A stretch of DNA of 64,000 bases from Helicobacter pylori (GTDB lineage Bacteria > Campylobacterota > Campylobacteria > Campylobacterales > Helicobacteraceae). The first letter of the stretch is position 1; every line of letters starts with the position of its first letter. The translations under genes and the position numbers were made by a program. Below the pieces are notes generated by a model. The model was not told the origin of the DNA and did no database searches. It was given only the letters and a program-made list of their open reading frames with translations. Location: the NCBI RefSeq assembly GCF_900120335.1, contig NZ_LT635477.1, forward strand, positions 1-64,000, given 5' to 3'. Shown here piece by piece: positions 55,603-64,000 of the stretch.

Positions 55603-55715
55603 ATAAATACAACCATTTTTAATTTGAAAACGGCTCAACAACACCCCTAAATTAAAGGGATCAATGGCGTTTAAAAAGCGAGAAACAAGCAACAATAACC
55701 TTTCATTTTTTAAAA
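55603..55715. repeat. 113-bp direct repeat, right copy
   Basis: Second copy of 53114-53226 with one visible C/T difference. Beyond it lies the N-terminal remnant of the disrupted cytosine methyltransferase. Confidence 0.95.
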
Positions 55716-55737
55716 ATTGATTATCTCATTATAGATC

Positions 55738-55854
55738 CTATAATCGCCATTCAAATTTTGATCTATCATAGTTCCTATATCCTAAAAACCCATAGCACCC
55801 CACTCCTGCCCCAGAAAATAAAGAAATATAGGTTAAGGTTTGATTAAAGAGCAT
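55738..55854 (-). pseudogene. N-terminal remnant of the cytosine methyltransferase gene
   Basis: From ATG 55854 the frame reads MLFNQTLTYISLFSGAGVG then CYGFLGYRNYD before a TAG at 55740-55738. FSGAGVGCYGF is motif I, the AdoMet site, of m5C methyltransferases. The sequence after CYGFL no longer looks like the family. The next recognisable part is the 113-bp repeat, so an internal deletion removed the catalytic segment. Confidence 0.8.
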
Positions 55855-55896
55855 AAGGGGGATTTTAAAGATTGGATCAAACTCATTTGAAGCGCT

Positions 55897-57387
55897 TCAA
55901 CGCTTCAAGCTCTCAATTTCTTTAAGCATGGTTTCAAAGGCCTCTTTAGTGCCTGCTCGCACGCTAGAAAACAAACTAAACGCAACAATGGCTATGCTCG
56001 CCACAATAAAACCCGGAACGATTTCATAAATATCCAAAAAGCTTTTGCCAAATTTATCGTATAAAATCACCGTGCTAGCCCCAGAGAGCATGCCAGCAAT
56101 CGTGCCAATGCGCGTCATTCTTGACCAAAAAAGCGAGAATAAAATCACAGAGCCAAAACTCGCGCCAAAGCCAGCCCATGCGTAACTCACAATGCTGAGA
56201 ATGCTAGCGTTTTTATCCGTTGAAATGAAAAAAGCGATGCAAGCCACCCCTAAAACCGAAAGCCTAGAAATAACCATCACTAATTTTTGGGGGGCGTTTT
56301 TATTGAAAATCGTCGCATAGAAATCTTCAGCAATGGTAGAAGAGCTTACAAGCAGTTGCGAACTGGCCGTGCTCATCACCGCCGCTAAAATCGCGCTCAA
56401 TAAAATGCCTGTGATCCAAGGGTTAAAGAGCAATTGACTCATCACAATGAAAATCTTTTCAGGGTCTTCTAAGCTCAAATCAAATTTATGTACATACGCA
56501 ACGCCTAAAAGCCCCATAACGCATGCCCCAATCAAAGAAATGACCATCCAAGAAATCCCAATAGTGGTCGCTTTAGGCACATCTTTAATGGAGCGGATAG
56601 ACATGAAGCGCACTAAAATATGGGGTTGCCCAAAATAGCCCAAGCCCCAAGCGAGGCTTGAAATAATGGCGACTACGCTAGAGCCTTGCAAGAAAGAAAG
56701 GTTTTCAGGCTTGATTTCTCTAATGATTTTAATCCCCTCTCCAATCCCGCCAAGATGGATTATCATAACGATCGGCACCACGATTAAAGCGCTCATCATC
56801 AAAAGCCCTTGAATCAGATCCGTCCAGCACACCGCCTTATACCCCCCTAAAAAGGTGTAAGAGACAATGATCAGCGTGCCAATGCTTAAAGCGTAGTTGT
56901 ATTGAATGCCAAAGGTCGCTTCAAAGAGTTTGGCCCCACTCACTAGCCCTGAAGAAATGTAAAAAATAAAAAAGATTAAAATCACAAAAGCCGAAATCAA
57001 GCGCAAGATGTGTTTGTCATCGCTAAAGCGCGTTTCAAAATAATCTGAAATGGTGATGGAATTAGCGATCACGCTCGTATAAACGCGTAAGCGTTTAGCC
57101 ACAAAAACCCAGTTAATCAATGCCCCTAAACTCAGCCCTATGGCGATGTGTGAATTGATAAGCCCCCCCACATATAAAGCTCCAGGTAATCCCATTAAAA
57201 GCCACCCGCTCATGTCACTCGCCCCCGCACTCAAAGCGCTAATCACAGGCCCCATGGAGCGATCGCCTAAGAAATAATCCTCAGTCGTTTCGTTTTGTTT
57301 GTAAAAATAAAAACCAATATAGAGCATTAATAGCGAATAAACGACAAACATCGTAACAATAGGGGTGCTTAAAACAACATGTCCCAT
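55897..57387 (-). CDS. putP: Sodium/proline symporter
   Basis: The 496-residue product has about 13 membrane helices and SSS-family landmarks: [20 protein letters not shown] near residue 41, [15 protein letters not shown] near 180 and a Ser-rich segment [16 protein letters not shown] near 338. It imports proline with Na+. It lies 26 bases after putA on the same strand, giving a proline use operon. Proline is abundant in gastric juice and supports motility in this species. Confidence 0.97.
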   Translation of the reverse strand: MGHVVLSTPIVTMFVVYSLLMLYIGFYFYKQNETTEDYFLGDRSMGPVISALSAGASDMSGWLLMGLPGALYVGGLINSHIAIGLSLGALINWVFVAKRLRVYTSVIANSITISDYFETRFSDDKHILRLISAFVILIFFIFYISSGLVSGAKLFEATFGIQYNYALSIGTLIIVSYTFLGGYKAVCWTDLIQGLLMMSALIVVPIVMIIHLGGIGEGIKIIREIKPENLSFLQGSSVVAIISSLAWGLGYFGQPHILVRFMSIRSIKDVPKATTIGISWMVISLIGACVMGLLGVAYVHKFDLSLEDPEKIFIVMSQLLFNPWITGILLSAILAAVMSTASSQLLVSSSTIAEDFYATIFNKNAPQKLVMVISRLSVLGVACIAFFISTDKNASILSIVSYAWAGFGASFGSVILFSLFWSRMTRIGTIAGMLSGASTVILYDKFGKSFLDIYEIVPGFIVASIAIVAFSLFSSVRAGTKEAFETMLKEIESLKR

Positions 57388-57413
57388 TTTGATCTCCTTA
57401 TTTAATACAATAT

Positions 57414-60400
57414 TTATTTTTCAGCACAGCATGATTTGTGGCAAGTGGGTTGCCTTAAAACCCTTGAGCCTAAATTCCCGTAACGATGATAAGAAATGCT
57501 AACCGATCGCTCTAAGTGGTAATACAGCAATTCAAAACGCCCGTTCAAGCAGGGTCTAGTCGTGGCTAAAACCATCCCTAAAGCGCTTGCTTGCTTGTGC
57601 AATAAATCCAAATCGCTTTTTAAATAGCGGATACGATTGAAAGCATGCAATTTTTCGCTAAATTTTTGCAAGTTTTCATAAACGATAGGGGCGTTTGCTT
57701 GGAGCGCTTTCAAGCATTCTAAGAAAAATGTTAGATCCTTGTTCGTTCGTTCGTTTTCTGCACTGATTGTTAAAGGGATTTGAGAAATGAGGCATGCTAA
57801 AGCCACGCCCAACATGTCGCTTAAAGTGTCCTTTTCGGTGATGCGATAGCCCACGCTTTTAACTTTAGTGTAGGAAAAGAGGTTGTCTTCGCCTCTGATT
57901 TTGACATAGTCTTTAGTCTGGCTGAATTCATGCTTGTAATGATAAGCGTAGCTCTTTGCCATAAAAATCGCACGCTTTAATTCATGCGTGTGTTCGTCAT
58001 AGCCTTTTTGAATCAAGCCCTCTAAAGCTTCGCTTAAGGGGTTTTTTAGGGCGTTTTCATCTTCTTCTTCTTGATGGATATTCACAAATTGCGTGATATA
58101 GTTGAAAATGCCTACCTTCCTCCCAAACCCCACAGCGGATTTTTTAATCCCCCCAAAAGGCTGGCGCAAAACGATCGCCCCTGTGGTGGGTTTGTTGATA
58201 TAGATATTACCGGCTTCAATGCGTTTTAAATAATATTCCCACTCCCTTTCATCTAAAGACTCTAACGCGCTAGTCAGCCCGTAACCGGTAGAATTGACTA
58301 TCTCTATCGCCTCGTTTAAATCTTGCGCTTTCATGACCGATAAAATGGGCGTAAAAAGCTCAGTTTGGTGCGTGAAATCGCCTTTTTGGGTGCCGTATTT
58401 GATGCTTGGCTTCATCAAATAGGGGTTATTATCAACAAAGCTTGCCGGGATTTCGTAATTTTCATAGCTTTTCAATTCATCTATGGCTTTAATGACCTTT
58501 TCATTAGGCTTGTCCGCTAGAGCGCCAATTTTATTTTTGAAATCAAAAGGATCGCCCACGCTAAGGCTTAGAGTCGCGTCTATCAAAGTCTTTTTGAAAT
58601 TCTCATCTTCATAGACTTCTTTTTCCAACACTAAAAGCGAAGTGGCGGAGCATTTTTGCCCCGAATTGCTGAAAGCTGAATGGATAACGTTCTTGATCGC
58701 CTGATCCCTGTCTGCCATTTTGCTCACAATGGTGGCGTTTTTACCGCCCGTTTCAGCGCTCAAGGCTAAAGTGGGGTTAGCTTCTAGCATTTTATAAGCG
58801 GTGTCTTCGCCCCCGGTTAAAATGGCAAACTGGATGCTTTCATCTTTTAAAAGGTGTTTGCTAATATCGCTCCCTTTAGAGGGCAAGTAAATGAGCGCAT
58901 CTCTAGGCACGCCCGCATCCCAAAAGCACTCACAAAGCTTATAGCCGGTTACGCTAGACAAACTTGAGGGCTTGTAAATCACCCGATTGCCAGCGGCTAG
59001 GGGGGCAGCGATAGTGCCTACAGAAATGCCCACAGGGAAATTCCATGGAGCGATGACCACACCCACGCCTTTGGGGGTGAATTTCGTTTTTGGGTTCTGC
59101 TCTTGTAACACCCTTAAACTATAAGGGTAAAACTCCAAAAAGTCAATGGCTTCGCTCACTTCAGCGTCCGTTTCAGCGAAAGTCTTACCCACTTCTAAAG
59201 CCGAAATCCCTACTAAATCGCCTCTCCTTTCTCTAAAAAGCTGGGCGGTTTGACTCATTAAGGCATGGATTTCTGTAAAGCTTTTTTGACTGAAACGGCT
59301 CTTATCGCTTTTAGCCACTTCTAGGGCTTTTAAAATCGCTTCCTTATCCGCTAAATGCACGCTAGCGATTTTTTTATGATGGATTCTATCAAAGACTTCT
59401 AAAGGGGTTAAATTAGGATCTTCAAACCTCCCATCCATCTCTGGGTAAAGCTCTAAAATAGGAGCGTTATGCATTTTCTCGCGCACTTTTTTAGCCCATT
59501 CTCGGTTGGCTTTTAAGATAAAATCGGTATCGCTTTCGTTTTTAAAGGGGTGGTTTGGGTAAGTGGTATGCCCGCTTTGTTTGGCGTTTCTATCTTGAGT
59601 CCTGTGGGTAGCGTTGTCTAAAGTGGCTATTGCTTTAAGGCTGTTTAAAAAGCGTTGTTCTTGGTCTTTCCATTCGCTCGTGCCTACTTTGAGGTTAAAG
59701 AAAGCTTTCATGAAATTATCGCTTGAGGTGTTTTCATCTAACCTCCTCACCAAGTAAGCGATCGCATTGTTAAAATGCGCTTCATCGCACACCGGCGCAT
59801 AAAGGATGAGTTTGTGCATCTCTTTTAATTCCTGGCTCGCTTGCAAGCTCATGCCCTCTAGCATTTCAAAGCTGAAATGCTCCAACACAACAGGGTCATT
59901 AAGGGCATGGATGCGCGTATAGACATAAGCGATTTCAAAAATATTATGGCTCGCTGCACCAATATGAATGTATTTATAATTATCGCCCTCTAAAACAAAA
60001 TCCAGCATTTTGTTGTAATTAGAATCGGTGTCTTGCTTATTAGAAAATGTGGGTAACGCCCAGTCTTTCATAGAAGCGATAGTCTCTTCGCTCTCCATGT
60101 TCGCTCCCTTAACAAAGCGGATTTTAATGGGCTTTAACCCTTTTAAAACCCTTTCTTTAGAAAAAGCGTGCAGTTTTTTCAAATATTCATAAGAATCAGG
60201 GATATAAGCTTGCAACACAATACCGGCGTTCAAATCAAATTTAGCGATAGACTCCATAAACGATTCCACTGTAAGCTCTAAATCCCTAAATTCTTCCATA
60301 TCCAAGTTGATGAATTTAGGCATGCCTTGCTTTTTTTCTTCTTCTAAAGCTAAAGCGTAAAGAGCGTCTAAGCGTTTGACAATCTCTTTTTTAGAGTATT

Positions 60401-60971
60401 CAAAATCAAGGATATTGATTTGAGAAAAAATCGTCGTGATTTTAATGGAAATGTATTGGATGTAGTTGGATTTTAGGGCTTGAGAGTATTTTTCAAAACG
60501 CGCAGACGCTTCTTCTTCGCCTAAAACTTCCTCGCCAATAAAATTCACGTTCAAAATGATTTTTTCATTTTTTCTTTTTAAAATCCGCTCTTTCAATTGG
60601 CTCTCTTCTTGATCCAAGACCATTGCTTTCGTGTCGCTTCTGATTTTATTGACAAAGAAAGGAACGCTCATATCAGGGAGCATTTTCCCAAAGCTTAAAA
60701 ACCCCATTAAAAGCCATTTTTCAAACGAAGAAAAAATCTCACGGCTTTTGTATTTGTCTAAAACATGCTCAATCATTTCAAAGCGGGCTTTATTGTCCAA
60801 ACACCTAAAACTCCGATCCATAAGCTCTATGAGCATGACTTTGTTTTCAGGGTTATTTAAAAGCTTTTGCATTTTAGAGTGGAACGCTTTTTCTTGCTCG
60901 CTCAAATGACTACTGATACTATCTTGCAGTTTTTTAGCTAATTCTAATGAATCCTCAATGATTTTTTGCAT
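57414..60971 (-). CDS. putA: Bifunctional proline dehydrogenase / P5C dehydrogenase
   Basis: The 1185-residue product has an N-terminal helical region and an FAD proline dehydrogenase barrel ([12 protein letters not shown] near 290, IHIGAASHN near 340). The aldehyde dehydrogenase part follows ([20 protein letters not shown] near 655, [17 protein letters not shown] near 740, nucleophile in [11 protein letters not shown] near 778). There is no N-terminal ribbon-helix-helix domain, so it is not a repressor. It ends in an odd Cys-rich tail ([13 protein letters not shown]). Proline is oxidised to glutamate, feeding electrons to quinone. Confidence 0.96.
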   Translation of the reverse strand: MQKIIEDSLELAKKLQDSISSHLSEQEKAFHSKMQKLLNNPENKVMLIELMDRSFRCLDNKARFEMIEHVLDKYKSREIFSSFEKWLLMGFLSFGKMLPDMSVPFFVNKIRSDTKAMVLDQEESQLKERILKRKNEKIILNVNFIGEEVLGEEEASARFEKYSQALKSNYIQYISIKITTIFSQINILDFEYSKKEIVKRLDALYALALEEEKKQGMPKFINLDMEEFRDLELTVESFMESIAKFDLNAGIVLQAYIPDSYEYLKKLHAFSKERVLKGLKPIKIRFVKGANMESEETIASMKDWALPTFSNKQDTDSNYNKMLDFVLEGDNYKYIHIGAASHNIFEIAYVYTRIHALNDPVVLEHFSFEMLEGMSLQASQELKEMHKLILYAPVCDEAHFNNAIAYLVRRLDENTSSDNFMKAFFNLKVGTSEWKDQEQRFLNSLKAIATLDNATHRTQDRNAKQSGHTTYPNHPFKNESDTDFILKANREWAKKVREKMHNAPILELYPEMDGRFEDPNLTPLEVFDRIHHKKIASVHLADKEAILKALEVAKSDKSRFSQKSFTEIHALMSQTAQLFRERRGDLVGISALEVGKTFAETDAEVSEAIDFLEFYPYSLRVLQEQNPKTKFTPKGVGVVIAPWNFPVGISVGTIAAPLAAGNRVIYKPSSLSSVTGYKLCECFWDAGVPRDALIYLPSKGSDISKHLLKDESIQFAILTGGEDTAYKMLEANPTLALSAETGGKNATIVSKMADRDQAIKNVIHSAFSNSGQKCSATSLLVLEKEVYEDENFKKTLIDATLSLSVGDPFDFKNKIGALADKPNEKVIKAIDELKSYENYEIPASFVDNNPYLMKPSIKYGTQKGDFTHQTELFTPILSVMKAQDLNEAIEIVNSTGYGLTSALESLDEREWEYYLKRIEAGNIYINKPTTGAIVLRQPFGGIKKSAVGFGRKVGIFNYITQFVNIHQEEEDENALKNPLSEALEGLIQKGYDEHTHELKRAIFMAKSYAYHYKHEFSQTKDYVKIRGEDNLFSYTKVKSVGYRITEKDTLSDMLGVALACLISQIPLTISAENERTNKDLTFFLECLKALQANAPIVYENLQKFSEKLHAFNRIRYLKSDLDLLHKQASALGMVLATTRPCLNGRFELLYYHLERSVSISYHRYGNLGSRVLRQPTCHKSCCAEK

Positions 60972-61002
60972 GAGCTTACCTTTTATTTAAGAATTTGGCT
61001 TG

Positions 61003-61008
61003 ATTGTA
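61003..61008 (-). promoter_or_regulatory. Extended -10 of putA-putP
   Basis: TGC-TACAAT on the minus strand, about 32 bases before the putA ATG. Confidence 0.6.
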
Positions 61009-61291
61009 GCATGTTTTAAGCGGGTGGCTTTAAGTCTCATTTATTGGTAATGTTTTTTAATTTTAAATTTTGTTCCAGTGGTGATTAATTCTCATTCCAA
61101 CCTTTTTGAGTTTATCACGCATTTTTACACAATGATAAGAATTTGAGTGATAATTTGTATTGTTTTTAGCTTCATTTACTTTTCGTTTAAAAATAAATTA
61201 TAACATTCGCATCGTGTAATTTAAAACCATTGAACGAAACGATTTTAAATTAAACGGATTGACAAAAATTTTACAAAACAAAGGATATAAA
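61009..61291. other. Intergenic region between putA and the small lipoprotein gene
   Basis: No gene. Repeated GATAA/ATTCTCATT-like motifs near 61082-61098 and 61130-61155 (for example gtgattaattctcattcc and aatgataagaatttg) loosely resemble Fur operator half-sites, but they are imperfect and I do not call a site. Confidence 0.4.
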
Positions 61292-61501
61292 ATGAAAACA
61301 ATTAAAAATGGTATTATGATCGGCACACTCGGCGCGTTGTTATTGAGCGGCTGTTCTAGCTTTGATGCTCAGCGTTTCGCTTGTCTCCCTAAAGACCATT
61401 CTTCAAAAGACGCTTCCACCAAAAAAGAAGCGCAATACATACCTAAGGGCTTTTTTGACCCTTATTCTTCTAACTTAAACCATTGGGATTCTACATTCTA
61501 G
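61292..61501 (+). CDS. Small lipoprotein (69 residues)
   Basis: ATG at 61292 follows AAAGGA and encodes MKTIKNGIMIGTLGALLLSG then CSSFDAQRFACLPKD. The lipobox LLSGC is classic. The mature part is short, Ser/Lys-rich and ends with aromatic residues (NLNHWDSTF). A TTG start 33 bases upstream is less likely. It corresponds in place to a conserved H. pylori lipoprotein of unknown role. Confidence 0.8.
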   Translation: MKTIKNGIMIGTLGALLLSGCSSFDAQRFACLPKDHSSKDASTKKEAQYIPKGFFDPYSSNLNHWDSTF

Positions 61502-61526
61502 GGGTTTATGAGAGGGGGCGAAAAAG

Positions 61527-61534
61527 GGGGGGGG
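61527..61534 (+). repeat. Intergenic G8 tract
   Basis: Eight G in a row, 26 bases after the lipoprotein stop. It is not inside a supported gene and is about 60 bases before the TATAAT of the next gene, so it could influence that promoter only from a distance. Confidence 0.6.
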
Positions 61535-61590
61535 TAATAAAGCTCATTTTAAGTTTTCTCAAATTACAATAACAATCTTTTTAACATTGA

Positions 61591-61606
61591 TATAATATAA
61601 AAGGAG
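61591..61606 (+). promoter_or_regulatory. -10 element and ribosome site of the phase-variable gene at 61615
   Basis: TATAAT (61591-61596) followed closely by AAGGAG, nine bases before the ATG at 61615. The leader would be very short. The intact promoter and ribosome site argue that the gene is still expressed despite its frameshifts. Confidence 0.6.
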
Positions 61607-61614
61607 ATATTCTT

Positions 61615-62477
61615 ATGAGCGACACTCATATTGTAGAAAATGCGAATAATGAGAAAATAGAAAAACCAAATACTTCAAACCCCACCGCTTCCACCCCCCC
61701 CCAATAATGAAGAGCTTTTAAAAACTATTACAGATTTCAAAGATCGCCTTAAAAAATTAGATGATAAATTAGAGGATCTCGAACCCTTTATAAAAATCTC
61801 TCGTTTTATAGGCCATTGGTTTGGAAATCCCTCTAACGACACCCAAGAAAACCCAAAAGACGCTCAAAAAAAAGAGGAAGCACTTAAAAAATTCCAAGAA
61901 GAAAAAACCGCACTAAATAGAGATAAAAATGATCTAGCTAGAGAAAAAGATAAGCTAGCTGACCAAAATAAAACACTAACCACAGACAAAGAAAACCTAA
62001 TCACAGCACTATCAACAGCAAAAAGCCAAGCCGAACAAACGAGCCAAAAACTAAACGAGCTAGAGCGAAGGCACGCTCCATACCAAAAATTAGAAAAACT
62101 CTATGAAGTCTTTTTTGGAAGTCAAAGATCGCTTGAATTTTAATTTTGTAGCAACAACTCACAGCGCAATGGATTTGATCGCATCTGTTCTTAGCGATAG
62201 CAAATACTATTTAGAAAGCCTTTATAACAAAGCGAGCCAAGAATTAAGCGATAAGAGGAGCGATAAGGGCGAGAAATTAGCTGAATTGTTTGATTTGCTT
62301 TTTGAATACATTAAGGATAGTAAATTTGAGCGTTTGAAAGAGCCAAGCGCTTATGATTATTCATGCAAAAAGCTATACCCAGAACAAAACACTTCTCAAA
62401 AGATTCAAAGAGTGGTCTTAAGAGGCTATAAGCACAATGATAAAATGTATCACACTATCGTGGATATGGGATCATAA
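61615..62477 (+). pseudogene. Phase-variable coiled-coil protein gene, out of frame at two tracts
   Basis: ATG 61615 (MSDTHIVENANNEKIEKPN) runs into TAA at 61705 right after a C9 tract. In the frame shifted by one base the reading continues as NNEELLKTITDFKDRLKKLD through a long coiled coil to LEKLYEVFF at 62116, where a T6 tract throws it out again. A third frame (62103-62477) continues as FLEVKDRLNFNFVATTHSA to VDMGS. With 8 or 11 C and 5 or 8 T the whole would be one protein of about 287 residues. I recall a poly-C switched gene at this place in reference strains. Function unknown; the first half is coiled coil, the second globular. Confidence 0.75.
61694..61702 (+). repeat. C9 homopolymer phase-variation tract (OFF)
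   Basis: Nine C inside the coding sequence starting at 61615. The present length gives a 30-residue peptide; one C fewer or two more opens the downstream frame. Confidence 0.88.
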
Positions 62478-62478
62478 A

Positions 62479-63351
62479 ATGGGAACGCTCATTGAAAAAT
62501 GGTTTGGCTTCTCTCAAATCAGAGAAGAATTAGAAGCCCGCATCGGTGAGTTAGAAGATGAAAACACCGAATTATTCACAACAAAAGACAAGCTAACCAA
62601 AGAAAACACCGAGCTAGCTTACAAAAACAATAAGCTATTTAAAGAAAACGAAAAAATCAGAGGGTTAGAAAACGCTAACGATCAATTATGGCAAAACAAT
62701 AACAAGCTGACTAAAGAAAAAGCAGAACTGAAAGCAGAAAAAGACAATCTGGCTAAAGAAAACACACGCTTATTAGCAGCAAGAGATCGGCTGACTGAAG
62801 AAAAAAGAGAATTGACAACAGAAAAAGAAAGGCTAGTCAGAAAAACCGCCGAGCTAGAAAACAGAAACACCGCACTGACTGAAAAAAATAAAACGCTAAC
62901 CACCGAAAACGACAAGCTCAACCACCAAGTTATCGCACTCAATAACGAGCAGGGCAGCCTCAAACAAGAGCGAGTGCGATTGCAAGAAGAGCATGGGTTT
63001 TTAGAAAAATCATGCGCTAATTTAGAAAAAGAAAACCAACACCTAACCGACAAGCTCAAACAATTAGAAAGCGCTCAAAAAAATTTGAAAAACTCTAACA
63101 CCCAATTACGGCAAGCTTTAGAAAACTCTAACGCTCAATTAGCGCAAGCTAAAGAAAAAATAGCCACAGAAAAAAGCGAGCTGGAGCGAGAAATCGCACG
63201 CTTAAAGAGCTTAGAGGGTATGGGAGCCAAAAGCGAGCTAGACTTACACAACAGGCGTTTAGCGAGTGCAAACCAGGATTTAAAACGCCAAAACCGAAAG
63301 TTAGAAGAAGAGAATATAGCTCTCAAAAAGGAGGCTGGTAATGTCATTTGA
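62479..63351 (+). CDS. Coiled-coil protein (290 residues), first of a related pair
   Basis: From ATG 62479 the product reads MGTLIEKWFGFSQIREELEA and then nearly unbroken heptad-like repeats of the form L-x-x-E-N-x-x-L (DENTELFTTKDKLTKENTEL, shortened) to the end. No signal peptide or membrane helix is seen. The last ~35 residues (SELDLHNRRLASANQDLKRQ) recur in the next gene. The frame overlaps the start of the following gene by 11 bases. The family appears restricted to Helicobacter as far as I know; the role is unknown. Confidence 0.8.
   Translation: MGTLIEKWFGFSQIREELEARIGELEDENTELFTTKDKLTKENTELAYKNNKLFKENEKIRGLENANDQLWQNNNKLTKEKAELKAEKDNLAKENTRLLAARDRLTEEKRELTTEKERLVRKTAELENRNTALTEKNKTLTTENDKLNHQVIALNNEQGSLKQERVRLQEEHGFLEKSCANLEKENQHLTDKLKQLESAQKNLKNSNTQLRQALENSNAQLAQAKEKIATEKSELEREIARLKSLEGMGAKSELDLHNRRLASANQDLKRQNRKLEEENIALKKEAGNVI
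63234..63330. repeat. Shared ~95-bp coding block, copy 1
   Basis: Nearly identical to 63808-63904; both encode DLHNRRLASANQDLKRQNRK followed by LEEENIALK. The copies lie at the 3' ends of consecutive coiled-coil genes, offset by 574 bp. Confidence 0.88.
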
Positions 63352-63961
63352 CGAAGAAACAGAAGACGAAGACTTTGAAGAACTCATAAAGGAAGTAGAA
63401 GAGTTAGAGAACTCTTATTATTTTTTAAAAGGTGAAAACGCCGAATTATCAAAAGAAAAAGAAAGGCTAGCCAACAAAAACGACAAATTACAAAAGCAAG
63501 TACATGAGCTAGAAAATTCTTATCATCTTTTAAAAAATGAAAAAACCGATTGGCTAAGAGAAAAAGAAATTCTGACTACAAAAAATAAAAAGCTAACCGC
63601 AGAAAGAGATTTTCTAAACGATCGGCTTAACGCATCACAAAAGCAAGTGGAAGCGTTAGAACAATCTCAGCAAGTTTTAAAAAATGAAAAAGCCGGGCTG
63701 ACTAACAAAAACACCATGCTAAAAAGTGAAAAAACAGAGCTAACTGAAAAAATCAAAGCGCTAGCCACAGAAAGAGATAGGCTTATCGCATCGCACCAAG
63801 AAAAAAGCGACCTGGACTTACACAACAGGCGTTTAGCGAGCGCAAACCAGGATTTAAAACGTCAAAACCGAAAATTAGAAGAAGAGAACATCGCCCTCAA
63901 AGAGAGGGTTGATGGCTTGAAAGAGCAACTCTTCACATTGCAACCACAAAAACCACAATAA
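63341..63961 (+). CDS. Coiled-coil protein (206 residues), second of a related pair
   Basis: The product begins with a very acidic stretch (MSFDEETEDEDFEELIKEVE). It continues as a coiled coil with an internal repeat of ELENSYYFLKGENAEL / ELENSYHLLKNEKTDW type. It then carries the shared block DLHNRRLASANQDLKRQNRK and ends GLKEQLFTLQPQKPQ. It overlaps the previous gene by 11 bases, with AAAGGAGG as ribosome site inside that gene. Unknown function; probably a paralogue generated by duplication. Confidence 0.8.
   Translation: MSFDEETEDEDFEELIKEVEELENSYYFLKGENAELSKEKERLANKNDKLQKQVHELENSYHLLKNEKTDWLREKEILTTKNKKLTAERDFLNDRLNASQKQVEALEQSQQVLKNEKAGLTNKNTMLKSEKTELTEKIKALATERDRLIASHQEKSDLDLHNRRLASANQDLKRQNRKLEEENIALKERVDGLKEQLFTLQPQKPQ
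63808..63904. repeat. Shared ~95-bp coding block, copy 2
   Basis: Second copy of 63234-63330 with a few silent-looking differences (for example tgca to cgca and cgccaaa to cgtcaaa). Confidence 0.88.
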
Positions 63962-63971
63962 AGGAAATATC

Positions 63972-64000
63972 ATGGTAAAACCCTTACAAAGTTTAGAACT
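63972..64000 (+). CDS. Start of a further gene, cut by the window end
   Basis: ATG at 63972 follows AAAGGAAAT and reads MVKPLQSLE before the window ends. Position directly after the coiled-coil pair suggests it belongs to the same operon. Nothing more can be said. Confidence 0.5.

Noticed and set aside
62682..63059. Ser/Phe-rich minus-strand frames opposite the coiled-coil genes
   Set aside because: Antisense of Lys/Glu-rich heptads always yields Ser/Phe/Leu-rich frames; no start signals.

Overview
The window is chromosomal DNA of Helicobacter pylori. The gene order nusB-ribH-kdsA-carbonic anhydrase-pyrF-panC, a Hop outer-membrane gene, groES-groEL, dnaG, comB2-B4, cheV1, gltA/icd, clpS-clpA, comB6-B10, the GDP-fucose genes, hypE-hypF and putP-putA matches what I remember of the first ~60 numbered genes of the reference strains. 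A GroES with a Cys/His-rich tail, Hop porins, a split ComB system and many simple-sequence repeats support this. No database was consulted; H. pylori names come from memory of these families.

Layout. 1-2280 is an accessory stretch bounded by arrays of the 7-mer AGTGATT; it holds a YaaW/UPF0174 protein and two very small genes, one absent from ordinary ORF lists. 2282-6297 holds housekeeping biosynthesis genes. 6311-6848 is a five-gene tRNA cluster behind a near-consensus promoter. 7624-9736 is a hopZ-type adhesin gene broken twice: its CT repeat is out of phase and a Trp codon has become TAG. 10051-12073 is groES-groEL. 12360-19065 runs dnaG, a PP-loop gene, a DUF5718-type gene and comB2-B3-B4, followed by the SRP RNA on the opposite strand. 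19301-22996 holds a lipoprotein, cheV1 and nspC. A 13-bp tandem repeat separates nspC from the lipid A genes lpxE and eptA. 25251-28754 holds hopD, an AapA/IsoA-type type I toxin-antitoxin locus and a decayed second aapA copy.

28755-46815 contains gltA, icd, bioD with an unusual 582-residue accessory ORF, clpS-clpA-panD-ybaB, comB6-B10 and the fucose genes. 46816-47675 is decayed DNA. 47676-51918 holds hypE, hypF and agmatine deiminase. 51976-55854 is a restriction-modification island. A cytosine methyltransferase gene there was split by a ~2.4-kb insertion carrying a second R-M pair, and the insertion is flanked by a 113-bp direct duplication. The inserted endonuclease gene appears frameshifted. 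55897-60971 is putP-putA. 61292-64000 holds a small lipoprotein and a family of coiled-coil genes, the first carrying a poly-C switch and a second frameshift.

How the genes fit together: comB2-B4 and comB6-B10 build the DNA-uptake type IV secretion machine. manC-gmd-fcl supply GDP-fucose for Lewis-type O antigen. eptA and lpxE remodel lipid A. putP-putA import and oxidise proline. hypE-hypF make the hydrogenase CN ligand. The least ordinary elements are the AapA/IsoA locus and its remnant, the nested R-M insertion, the doubly silenced hopZ gene, the phase-variable coiled-coil cluster and the Asn/Gln-rich mini-protein at 402-542.
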